From contig JADKCK010000050.1 of the NCBI GenBank assembly GCA_016718845.1, forward strand, positions 22,182-86,181: 64,000 nt of DNA, given 5' to 3'. Under the pieces are notes generated by a model that saw only the letters and a list, made by a program, of their open reading frames with translations, made no database searches and was not told where the DNA came from. A program made the position numbers and the translations under genes. Source of the stretch: Sphingobacteriales bacterium (GTDB lineage Bacteria > Bacteroidota > Bacteroidia > Chitinophagales > UBA2359). Positions 54,668 to 61,650 of this stretch are shown here, in pieces (positions within the stretch are counted from its first letter, which is position 1; each line of letters begins with the position of its first letter).

Positions 54668-54763
54668 AATTTATTGTTTTTTGTTATTTTATTTGTAGTG
54701 TTACTACGATGTGTATTTTTACTGCCCAATCTCAATTTACACCAGCTTGTTTTTAAATTTTAT

Positions 54764-54900
54764 AACGGAGACACAGAGAACACAGAGATTTTTTCTGCCT
54801 GCTCTAGGGCTTTTTTATTTGTTATTTTTTAGTTTGCAACAGAGACACTAAACAACATAAATTCGTCCTTCTCTGTGTTCTCCGTGTCTCTTGTTGTTTT
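54764..54900. repeat. Two half-copies of the 'cacggagaacaca' hairpin repeat
   Basis: GGAGACACAGAGAACACAGA at about 54766 and TCTCTGTGTTCTCCGTGTCT at about 54872 are inverted relative to each other, about 100 bases apart. They match the tandem hairpins at 9010-9335. Confidence 0.7.
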
Positions 54901-54997
54901 TTATTTTTTTAATTCGCAACAAATAAGGCACTAATAGCCATCTTGCCCAACCACGCCCTGTGAATAAAGTTGACTACTCTTAAATGTCGTTATCAAA

Positions 54998-55324
54998 TTA
55001 TGCTTTATGGTTGTCGATGATATTTTGAACTATAGTTGTGGTTGTTTTTAAAATATCAGCGATTTGCTCGGTACTAAATTGGTATTTTGTGTAAAGTGCC
55101 ATTACCATAGTTGCTCGATTTTCTTCGGCTTTTTTCAGGGCTTGTTCAGCTTTTTTCTGTTCTTGTTCCGCTTTTTTCAGGGCTTGTTCGGTTTTTTTTC
55201 TTTCTTGTGCTGCTTCTTTCTTAGCAAGTTTCATTTCTTGTTTAACAGCATCAATACTTTCGCCCGAGTAAGCTTCGTAGATACCTGCTGCCCAAGCTAT
55301 GTCGCGTTTTGTTGGTTTTAACAT
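54998..55324 (-). CDS. Duplicated coiled-coil tail of the Rpn-like protein
   Basis: 108 residues from ATG 55324: MLKPTKRDIAWAAGIYEAYS, then KKEAAQERKK and KKAEQ repeats, and a C-terminal HTH-like end QFSTEQIADILKTTT. It is nearly identical to the end of the gene just upstream (55326-55802). It lacks the nuclease domain and probably arose by tandem duplication of the 3' end. It might be expressed as a free-standing tail protein; this is not shown. Confidence 0.65.
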   Translation of the reverse strand: MLKPTKRDIAWAAGIYEAYSGESIDAVKQEMKLAKKEAAQERKKTEQALKKAEQEQKKAEQALKKAEENRATMVMALYTKYQFSTEQIADILKTTTTIVQNIIDNHKA

Positions 55325-55325
55325 A

Positions 55326-55802
55326 TTATAGTTTATGGTTGTCGATGATATTTTGAACCACATTTGTAGTTGTTTTTAAAATATCAGCGATTTGCTCGGT
55401 ACTAAATTGGTGTTTTGTGTAAAGTTCCATTACCATAGTTGCTCGATTTTCTTCGGCTTTTTTCTGTTCTTGTTCAGCTTTTTTCTGTTCTTGCTCAGCT
55501 TTTTTCTGTTCTTGTTCAGCTTTTTTCAGAGCTTGTTCGGCTTTTTTTCTTTCTTGTGCTGCTTCTTTCTTAGCAAGTTTCATTTCTTGTTTAACAGCAT
55601 CAATACTTTCGCCCGAGTAAGCTTCGTAGATACCTGCTGCCCAAGCTATGTCGCGTTTTGTTGGTTTTAACATATTGTGTTGATTTTGTTGGATTTGGGT
55701 TTGTTCTTCAAAAATTGTTTCAAAGTATTCGGGTAAAAACATTAGATTTTTTATAAAAAGTAATAATCTTGCCACATTTATATGCCTATATTGACGCTCC
55801 AA
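55326..55802 (-). CDS. Rpn-family protein, middle and C-terminal fragment
   Basis: 158 residues in this frame, but homology begins further upstream, near 55840 (KRLQFKQKLFELALERQYRH). It continues HINVARLLLFIKNLMFLPEY, then MLKPTKRDIAWAAGIYEAYS, a long KKAEQEQ coiled coil and the HTH-like end. It belongs with 55825-56388; the six-T run at 55839-55844 has one base too many. Confidence 0.78.
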   Translation of the reverse strand: MERQYRHINVARLLLFIKNLMFLPEYFETIFEEQTQIQQNQHNMLKPTKRDIAWAAGIYEAYSGESIDAVKQEMKLAKKEAAQERKKAEQALKKAEQEQKKAEQEQKKAEQEQKKAEENRATMVMELYTKHQFSTEQIADILKTTTNVVQNIIDNHKL

Positions 55803-55824
55803 TGCTAATTCAAACAGTTTTTGT

Positions 55825-56388
55825 TTAAATTGTAGGCGTTTTTTCGTAATCGTTTGGGGTGTTTAATACATACCAATTAGCCAATACTGCCATTGCAAAC
55901 GGATTAGCCGATTGTAGCAAAGTTTCTTCGGTTTGGTCTTTTATACGGTAGGTATTGTATTGATAACGTAAAATGGTATCGTAATTATTGCTTTCGTAAT
56001 AATCGTAATGTTTAGGTGTGTCTTGATGTGTAAAAATAGCCAATGCGGTTATTTTCTGCCCATATTTTTGGTAGATGAGCATGTAGTACACAAACATTCT
56101 TTCGGCAAAATCTTTCTCAAAACTCGATTGTACCTCAACGTGTACAAACAACCATTTTTCTGAGCCATTGGTCAAAAATACTTTGACTAATTTATCAGTA
56201 ATTTTTTTGTGTGGATATTTTGCCTTTACAATGTCGTGTAATTCTTGTTCTAAAAATACAGGTGTTTGGTTCCAATCAATATCGAGGTAAAGTTTGGGTA
56301 AAAAAAACAAGATAAATTCGGGCAAAAATTCGGTAATAATGTCTTTCCAAAGGTTATCGTATCTGATACGTACTCCATGTTTGCGCAT
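55825..56388 (-). CDS. Rpn-family PD-(D/E)XK protein (recombination-promoting nuclease/transposase-like), N-terminal part
   Basis: 187 residues from ATG 56388 (MRKHGVRIRYDNLWKDIITE). The upstream frame to 56499 is unlikely because it runs back through the tRNA terminator hairpin. Core: LPKLYLDIDWNQTPVFLEQE, ITDKLVKVFL and WLFVHVEVQSSFEKDFAERM, giving the D...ExQ of this nuclease superfamily, then YQKYGQKITALAIFT. Rpn proteins of E. coli are RecA-independent recombination-promoting endonucleases; Bacteroidota relatives are numerous and mostly unstudied. With one base removed the whole protein is about 345 residues. Confidence 0.8.
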   Translation of the reverse strand: MRKHGVRIRYDNLWKDIITEFLPEFILFFLPKLYLDIDWNQTPVFLEQELHDIVKAKYPHKKITDKLVKVFLTNGSEKWLFVHVEVQSSFEKDFAERMFVYYMLIYQKYGQKITALAIFTHQDTPKHYDYYESNNYDTILRYQYNTYRIKDQTEETLLQSANPFAMAVLANWYVLNTPNDYEKTPTI

Positions 56389-56458
56389 ATGCCAAGCAAA
56401 TAATTTTCGTGTAGCAAAGATACAGCTTTTTTGCGAAATCATACCAATACAAAACAAA

Positions 56459-56493
56459 AAAAAGCGACAACTATTTTTAGTTGTCGCTTTTTG
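56459..56493 (-). terminator. Terminator of the tRNA cluster
   Basis: AAAAAGCGACAACTA and TAGTTGTCGCTTTTT form a perfect 15-bp stem with a TTTT loop. It follows the last tRNA-Gly of the minus-strand cluster by 13 bases. Confidence 0.9.
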
Positions 56494-56505
56494 TAGCATA
56501 ATGTT

Positions 56506-56581
56506 TGGAGCGAAAGACGAGACTCGAACCCGCGACCCTCACCTTGGCAAGGTGATGCTCTACCAACTGAGCTACTTTCGC
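56506..56581 (-). tRNA. tRNA-Gly (GCC), copy 3
   Basis: GCGAAAGTAGCTCAGTTGGT at 56581, anticodon stem-loop CACCTTGCCAAGGTG with GCC, TTC-arm GGGTTCGAGTCTC, acceptor GCGAAAG/CTTTCGC. CCA is encoded. Confidence 0.98.
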
Positions 56582-56622
56582 ATAATGTGTGTTGGTACTC
56601 GAAAAAATCTTAAAGATTAATT

Positions 56623-56698
56623 TGGAGCGAAAGACGAGACTCGAACCCGCGACCCTCACCTTGGCAAGGTGATGCTCTACCAACTGAGCTACTTTCGC
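56623..56698 (-). tRNA. tRNA-Gly (GCC), copy 2
   Basis: Body identical to copy 3, with encoded CCA (56623-56625). Anticodon GCC. Confidence 0.98.
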
Positions 56699-56724
56699 TT
56701 AATAAAACAAGAAACTTAAATAAG

Positions 56725-56809
56725 TACTCCGGGCGGGACTCGAACCCGCACGGACTTTAAGGTCCACAGGATTTTAAGTCCTGCGTGTCTACCATTCCAC
56801 CACCAGAGC
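56725..56809 (-). tRNA. tRNA-Leu (TAA)
   Basis: 85 bases, long variable arm (GGACCTTAAAGTCC), anticodon loop CTTAAAA with TAA, T arm CGGGTTCGAGTCCCG, acceptor GCTCTGG/CCGGAGT. CCA is not encoded. Confidence 0.97.
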
Positions 56810-56830
56810 ATTTCTAGAAGTACTTATTTG

Positions 56831-56903
56831 AGCGAAAGACGAGACTCGAACCCGCGACCCTCACCTTGGCAAGGTGATGCTCTACCAACTGAGCTACTTT
56901 CGC
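56831..56903 (-). tRNA. tRNA-Gly (GCC), copy 1
   Basis: Same body as the other two glycine tRNAs, but the sequence after the discriminator is CAA, so CCA must be added enzymatically. First gene of the cluster. Confidence 0.98.
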
Positions 56904-56937
56904 TTATTATTGCTAAGGGTTACTCCCAAAAGCGGTG

Positions 56938-56968
56938 CAAAGGTACAACTTACTTTTTTACCGTGCAA
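56938..56968 (-). promoter_or_regulatory. Promoter of the tRNA cluster
   Basis: On the minus strand TTG (complement 56966-56968) and TACCTTTG (complement 56938-56945) with a 20-base gap, 35 bases upstream of the first tRNA-Gly. A clean -33/-7 pair. Confidence 0.8.
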
Positions 56969-57096
56969 CCTTTTAGGCGTTTTTTTTCTTTTTTTTTTCA
57001 ACGAAATGCTTATTAAGCACTAAAAACACAAATTTTCTTGGCTTAATGCTTGTTTAAACAAACAAATCTGCCCAAAAGTTCCTATCTGTGGTGGAT

Positions 57097-58695
57097 TTAT
57101 TGTAAAATTATTTTTTGAATACTCAATAAATTAGTGTCTTTCCATTCTTGCAATAAATACATGCCGCGTGCTAGTGTTGATACTTCTAAACTGTTATCGC
57201 TTGTTTGTGCTACTATTTTGCCGCTTAAATCTAGTAATTGATAGGTACAATTGCTTGTTTGGCTGTTTATGTACAAGTAGTTAGTAGCCGGATTTGGGCG
57301 TGCAAAAATGGCTTGTTTGGGCATCAATAGGGTAGGAGAGGAGGTGATGATGCTTTGGTCTATCTGCATCAAAACGGCATCTAACATGCCCGACGAGTTA
57401 ATTGTTTCATTGTTTACTACAACCGTATCGGTTATGGCTCCGGCGGTATAACAAAAGCCATTGTTGCCTATGGCTAATGCACTGGCTTCGTCGTAGCTGC
57501 TGCCGCCATAGCTAATTGCCCATAGGGCTATGCCATCGGGTGATAGTTTAGCCACAAAAGCATCTTCGTTGCCTACTGCTTGTAACGGATGCACCCCAAA
57601 CGATAAGGTATTAACAAACCATCCGTTTAGGTAAATATTACTGTTGGCATCGGTGGCTAGTTTATTTAGGATATTGTACGCATTGGCATCGCCAAAAGTT
57701 TTTACCCAATTTAGCGTTCCGTCGGCGGTATACTGGGCAACAACTAAATCCGAACCCGAAATAGTTGTTAAGGTATCGGTTTCAAAATTGGTATTGTTGT
57801 CGAAATTGCCACCTAAGTAAATAGTGCCATTGGGTGCAGCAACAATTTGACTGCCAATAAAACTTGTACTGTGTATTTGTTTTGCCCATAAAATGCCGCC
57901 GTTGGTGTCGTATTTGGCAACAAAGTTGTCGTAGCTGTTGCCCGAATCGAGTATAGTGCTACCAAATAAGGTGGTGCCTTGAAAATTGCCCGATACGTAC
58001 AAATTGCCATTGGCATCTAAAGCCAACGCCCATGGTAAATCCGATTTGGTGCCGCCTGCTTGTATCTTCCACAACAAATTGCCATTGGCATCGTACTTTG
58101 CCATAAACATATCGGTTTGCCCCGCCGAAACCAACGAGTCGGTGTTAAATACTAAGGTATCTTGAAAATAACCTAGTACGTAGCTATTACCAAGTGGGTC
58201 GGTTTGTAGGTCGGTGATACTGCCACTGCCTGTGGTACTAATGCGTCGGAGCCATTGCGAGTTGCCATTGGCATCTACCTTAGCCAAAAACAACTCAGAG
58301 TCTGCGGTACTTTGGGTTTTGATGCTGTCGGTTTGTATAATTAAGGTATCGCTGGTGCTGCCTGTTAGGTAGCTATTGTTTTGGGCATCTACGGTTATGT
58401 TTTTTACGGCATCGTAGCCATTGCTGCCAATTTTGCTTGCCCACACAAGGTTGCCTTCGGGGGTGTATTTGGTTATAAATATGTCTTGCTGCCCATTTGA
58501 TGATAGGCTAAGGTTGGGGGTGTCTAAGGTGTCGGCAAAGGTGCCTGTTAGGTACAAATTGTTTTGGGCATCGATAGCCATATCAATGGCTTGGTCGTAG
58601 TTGTCGCTGCCAATTTGGTTGCTCCACGAAAAACTTTGTGCCGATGCCGCAATGCTGCTAGATAAAAGTAATAAGGTAAGAAACTGAAATTTCAT
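57097..58695 (-). CDS. T9SS-secreted beta-propeller (SBBP-like repeat) protein
   Basis: 532 residues from ATG 58695, signal peptide (FLTLLLLSSSIAASAQ). About eight repeats of roughly 50-55 residues follow the scheme DAQNNLYLTGTFADTLD...DIFITKYTPEGNLVWASKIG, each with N-x-Y-L/V-x-G and GN-L-W. Type A sorting domain at about 455-532 (ARPNPATNYLYINSQTSNCT, LLDLSGKIVAQT, LSIQKIILQ). A TATCTTTG box on the minus strand at 58733-58740 is its likely promoter. No catalytic residues are visible; probably a surface structural or binding protein. Confidence 0.88.
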   Translation of the reverse strand: MKFQFLTLLLLSSSIAASAQSFSWSNQIGSDNYDQAIDMAIDAQNNLYLTGTFADTLDTPNLSLSSNGQQDIFITKYTPEGNLVWASKIGSNGYDAVKNITVDAQNNSYLTGSTSDTLIIQTDSIKTQSTADSELFLAKVDANGNSQWLRRISTTGSGSITDLQTDPLGNSYVLGYFQDTLVFNTDSLVSAGQTDMFMAKYDANGNLLWKIQAGGTKSDLPWALALDANGNLYVSGNFQGTTLFGSTILDSGNSYDNFVAKYDTNGGILWAKQIHSTSFIGSQIVAAPNGTIYLGGNFDNNTNFETDTLTTISGSDLVVAQYTADGTLNWVKTFGDANAYNILNKLATDANSNIYLNGWFVNTLSFGVHPLQAVGNEDAFVAKLSPDGIALWAISYGGSSYDEASALAIGNNGFCYTAGAITDTVVVNNETINSSGMLDAVLMQIDQSIITSSPTLLMPKQAIFARPNPATNYLYINSQTSNCTYQLLDLSGKIVAQTSDNSLEVSTLARGMYLLQEWKDTNLLSIQKIILQ

Positions 58696-58732
58696 GAAAA
58701 CTGTTTTTTAGTGCCAATATGCTAAGGCGGTG

Positions 58733-58740
58733 CAAAGATA
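58733..58740 (-). promoter_or_regulatory. -7 box of the SBBP-like gene
   Basis: TATCTTTG on the minus strand (plus caaagata), 38 bases before ATG 58695. No clear -33 TTG. Confidence 0.5.
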
Positions 58741-58904
58741 CACAAAATTAATGGGCTGTTGTTATAGGTTGCCCTTCTAAACGTAAAAAAGCCTAGTTAA
58801 GTTGCTTTGGGTGTTTTTTTGTTTGGGTAGATGATGTTGTAGTGTTTGTTTGGGTAAAGTGATTGTTAGGTTAATGAAATGGTTTTGGGTGATGATGCGC
58901 ATAC

Positions 58905-58998
58905 AAGTTTTCTGGGGGTGCCACCAACTTTGCAAATTAGGGAGTGCCAAACATCACCCCCAAAAAAGACCAATAAATTTACCGCGTCAAGCGGGGCT
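58905..58998. repeat. Dispersed structured repeat, copy C
   Basis: GTTTTCTGGGGGTGCCACCA ... CATCACCCCCAAAAAAGACC, then CCGCGTCAAGCGG, as in copies A and B but with an extra AATAA before the small hairpin. It lies between the SBBP-like gene promoter and the response regulator terminator. Confidence 0.7.
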
Positions 58999-59082
58999 GT
59001 ATTAGCCATAAAATTTGGGTGTTGGTTGTAAAATTATGGATAACCGTTTGGGTATCAAGATGAAAAATAGAAATACTAACAC

Positions 59083-59117
59083 AAAAAATCCTACCAAAGA
59101 AAATGGTAGGATTTTTT
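59083..59117 (-). terminator. Terminator of the response regulator gene
   Basis: AAAAAATCCTACCA and TGGTAGGATTTTTT form a 14-bp stem with an AAGAAAA loop. It lies 20 bases beyond the minus-strand stop at 59139. Confidence 0.85.
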
Positions 59118-59138
59118 ACAAGGGGAAGCGTTGTATTT

Positions 59139-59555
59139 TTACACACGATTTTTTTCCATATCGTAGAGTAGTTTGTTCACCACCAACTCGAGGCGCGACA
59201 TGGCTTTCTCGTTTTTGATGATGTAATCATAGGCTCCTGCTCGGATACATTCGAGGGCGGTTTCCATGTCTTCTTGTCCCGAAATCATGACAACTTGTGT
59301 ATCGGGCGACAATAATTTGATTTGACGAAGTACATCGCTGCCTTTTTGTGCGTCTTCGCGAATGGCGTTTAGGTAGTAATCGAGTACCACAATGTCGGGT
59401 TTTTCCTCTTCCATACGGTCGAGGCAGTTTTCGCCGTAAGCAAAAACATTAACCGTAATTGGGTGCTCAATTTTTTTCTCTAGGTTGTGTTTGAGCATGA
59501 TGAGCGTTTTTACGTCATCGTCTACCAAGTAGATGCGAAAGTTTCTTTCTGCCAT
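59139..59555 (-). CDS. Single-domain response regulator (receiver only)
   Basis: 138 residues from ATG 59555. Receiver motifs: IYLVDDDVKTL (acidic pocket), phospho-acceptor in DIVVLDYYLN (about residue 57), VVMISGQEDMETALECIRAG and YDYIIKNEK with the conserved Lys. There is no output domain, so it probably works by protein contact or in a phosphorelay (CheY/Spo0F-like). No kinase is adjacent. Promoter not identified. Confidence 0.92.
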   Translation of the reverse strand: MAERNFRIYLVDDDVKTLIMLKHNLEKKIEHPITVNVFAYGENCLDRMEEEKPDIVVLDYYLNAIREDAQKGSDVLRQIKLLSPDTQVVMISGQEDMETALECIRAGAYDYIIKNEKAMSRLELVVNKLLYDMEKNRV

Positions 59556-59919
59556 AGTATTTGTACGTTTAAATGTTATTTTTATTTTTTAATATTTTGA
59601 TGATAGTATTTAGTTGGATAAAAAATGCTTAAAAAGCTGTCAGACCGTCGCAGAAAGTTGCTAAGTAAGGGGCTATTTATTTACTTGCACCAATAGAGTC
59701 GCAAACTTAGTGTTTTTTTACGAAAGTTAGCATTTTTAGTCAATTTTTTTGCCTTTTTTTTGCAATTAACGCATTTTCTTAGCCATAGTTAAAGCTCCTT
59801 AGCACTTTATAAGGCTTAAATAACAAACAGCGCTAAAATTTTCGCACAAAATAGGTAAAAAGTTACCTCAATACCCAAAATAGCCTTACCTTTGCTAATG
59901 TTTAAGCAACAAATTGTGT
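59556..59919. other. Divergent intergenic region with ftsX promoter box
   Basis: 364 bases. TACCTTTG at 59887-59894 is a good -7 box for ftsX at 59920. The rest is AT-rich with no gene or hairpin that I can support. Confidence 0.55.
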
Positions 59920-60798
59920 ATGACCCAAATAGACCAAACAAAGAAAACTGTAAAAATAACTAAACCTTCGTATTTATATGCCATTGTCAGTATTACATTG
60001 GTGCTGTTTATGCTTGGCTTGTTAGGCGTAATTTTATTAGAGGCAAATAAATTGTCGTCGTATTTCAAAGAAAATATTGTGGTGACACTTATCTTGTCGG
60101 ACAAGATAGAAGCGGGTGAGTTAGATAGCCTAACAACACAATTGAGCAAACAGGTTTACCTTAAAAAAATGGAGTATACCTCGAAAGAAGATGCAGTCAA
60201 AAAATTTGCACAACAAACCCACGAAGATGTTGCCGATATATTGGGTTACAATCCTTTGTTTGCTTCTATCGACCTTAATTTAAATGCCAAATACACCCAC
60301 CCCGATAGCCTCCGAAATATCAAAAAATCGTTTGCAACCACACGAATCGTAAAAGAAGTATTTTACCAAGATTCTTTGGTGGAAGTAATTGACTCAAATA
60401 CCAATAAAATTAGCTTTTTTCTGTTAATACTAAGTGTCATTTTTACCCTCATTGCTTTTGCATTGATAGATAATACCGTGAAATTAGCTATGTACTCGAA
60501 CCGCTTTTTAATAAAAAGTATGCAGTTAGTGGGCGCTACTCGTTGGTTTATTGCGGGTCCGTTTATTACACAAAGCTTTTACAATGGTATTACAAGCGGT
60601 TTATTGGCATCTGTCTTGTTGGCATCGTTGCTTATTTTTGCACAACAAAATATACCCGAGCTAGGTGTACTACACGAGGCAGGTAAGTTTGTGCTACTGT
60701 GCATAGTGGTTATATTGGCAGGTATTGCTATATCATGGTGGAGCACCCGCCGCTCGGTGGTTAAGTACCTGCAAACTCAATTAGACGAACTTTATTAG
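59920..60798 (+). CDS. ftsX: Cell-division ABC transporter permease FtsX
   Basis: 292 residues from ATG 59920; two codons upstream a TTG is possible. A first helix (YLYAIVSITLVLFMLGLLGV) precedes the extracytoplasmic domain (about 45-160: FKENIVVTLILSDKIEAGEL, MEYTSKEDAVKKFAQQTHED, VLGYNPLF-type DILGYNPLFASIDLNL), then three helices with MQLVGATRWFIAGPFITQSF. FtsEX couples ATP hydrolysis to peptidoglycan hydrolase activation at the septum. FtsE is not adjacent, as is usual in Bacteroidota. Confidence 0.93.
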   Translation: MTQIDQTKKTVKITKPSYLYAIVSITLVLFMLGLLGVILLEANKLSSYFKENIVVTLILSDKIEAGELDSLTTQLSKQVYLKKMEYTSKEDAVKKFAQQTHEDVADILGYNPLFASIDLNLNAKYTHPDSLRNIKKSFATTRIVKEVFYQDSLVEVIDSNTNKISFFLLILSVIFTLIAFALIDNTVKLAMYSNRFLIKSMQLVGATRWFIAGPFITQSFYNGITSGLLASVLLASLLIFAQQNIPELGVLHEAGKFVLLCIVVILAGIAISWWSTRRSVVKYLQTQLDELY

Positions 60799-60900
60799 TG
60801 GATAAATTTGAGTGCCTAATGTTCAACTGTAGCAAACGATTACAACTTATCATTTACAACTTATCATTTACAACTTACCCTTTATAATCTACCATTTATA
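60799..60900. repeat. Short direct repeats before the DUF3098 gene
   Basis: TTACAACTTATCAT occurs three times in a row with a shared 14-17 base period, then TTTATAATCTACCATTTATA. Related AT-rich phrases occur near 30687-30717 and 30860-30903. Confidence 0.6.
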
Positions 60901-61221
60901 ATGACTTACCAAAAACAGCGTTTACTGGGCAAACAAAACTTTGTGTTTGTGCTTATTGGGCTTGCCCTTATCTTAGTTGGCTTTTTTATTATGGCTGGCG
61001 GTGCAACCACCGACCCCAACGTGTATCCCGAAGAGGCTATGTATGGCTTCCAACGCACCGTATTGGCTCCATTGGTTATCTTAGCAGGTTTTGCTATGCA
61101 AATAGTAGCTATTTGGACGAAAGCAGATATTCCCATTATCCAACAAGATGCCAAAGCTACAGCAACCAAATCGGTTAAACAACAAGTACCCGCAACCAAA
61201 GCTCCTAACAAAATTAAGTAA
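60901..61221 (+). CDS. DUF3098 membrane protein
   Basis: 106 residues from ATG 60901. Two hydrophobic helices (FVFVLIGLALILVGFFIMAG and VLAPLVILAGFAMQIVAIWT) separated by the typical TTDPNVYPEEAMYGFQRTV, then a lysine-rich tail (KATATKSVKQQVPATKAPNK). In many Bacteroidota this gene follows ftsX and precedes uppP; here a terminator follows instead. Role unknown, perhaps linked to envelope synthesis. Confidence 0.9.
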   Translation: MTYQKQRLLGKQNFVFVLIGLALILVGFFIMAGGATTDPNVYPEEAMYGFQRTVLAPLVILAGFAMQIVAIWTKADIPIIQQDAKATATKSVKQQVPATKAPNKIK

Positions 61222-61224
61222 ACA

Positions 61225-61265
61225 AAAAAAGGGCTTCCGTTTTTATGCGGAAGCCCTTCGGTTTT
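61225..61265 (+). terminator. Terminator after the DUF3098 gene
   Basis: AAGGGCTTCCG and CGGAAGCCCTT form an 11-bp stem with a TTTTTATG loop, followed by CGGTTTT. Seven A before it make it usable for the minus-strand lipoprotein gene too. Confidence 0.85.
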
Positions 61266-61280
61266 AACCAAATACTATGA

Positions 61281-61475
61281 TTAGTGTTTAGTTGTGTCAG
61301 CAGGTGCAGCAGCAGCAGCTGTATCGGCGGCGGCAGGAGCTTCTGCAGCAGGAGCTTCTGTAGCAGGAGCAGCAGTATCAGCAGCTGGTTCGGTGCTACC
61401 ACCACAACCAACAAATGAAAATACGCCTAATGTTAAGGCGAAACCGAGTGACAAGTTGAATAAAGTCTTACGCAT
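61281..61475 (-). CDS. Small Ala/Pro-rich lipoprotein
   Basis: 64 residues from ATG 61475 (MRKTLFNLSLGFALTLGVFS, then FVGCGGS). The lipobox is FVGC; the mature part is almost entirely Ala, Pro, Glu, Thr and Asp (STEPAADTAAPATEAPAAEA). A TACCTTTG box lies on the minus strand at 61510-61517. Such low-complexity lipoproteins are common in Bacteroidota; function unknown. The 19 extra codons of the longer frame are rejected. Confidence 0.75.
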   Translation of the reverse strand: MRKTLFNLSLGFALTLGVFSFVGCGGSTEPAADTAAPATEAPAAEAPAAADTAAAAAPADTTKH

Positions 61476-61509
61476 TGCAAATTCGTGTTTAAATGTTAAA
61501 AAAAGCACG

Positions 61510-61517
61510 CAAAGGTA
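61510..61517 (-). promoter_or_regulatory. -7 box of the lipoprotein gene
   Basis: TACCTTTG on the minus strand (plus caaaggta at 61510-61517), 35 bases before ATG 61475. Confidence 0.55.
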
Positions 61518-61650
61518 AGTATATTTTACCATTGCGTGTACTTATTTAGGTGTCTTTTTTTTAAAAAAATGTTTTTTTACAGCTAATAAGGGCTTTGGGG
61601 GCGTTTTTATAGCCTAAAATGGGGTATAATAGTAATAATTGCCTTATTAC

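Noticed and set aside
56477..57016. Frames on both strands between 56477 and 57016
   Set aside because: They are translations of the tRNA genes (repeated VRVAGSSLVFRSK-type peptides).
25617..58998. Structured repeat as integron attC sites or a cobalamin riboswitch
   Set aside because: No GTTRRRY/RYYYAAC core pair, no integrase; the GCCACC phrase superficially resembles a B12 box, but the flanking genes have no B12 connection and conserved riboswitch elements are absent.
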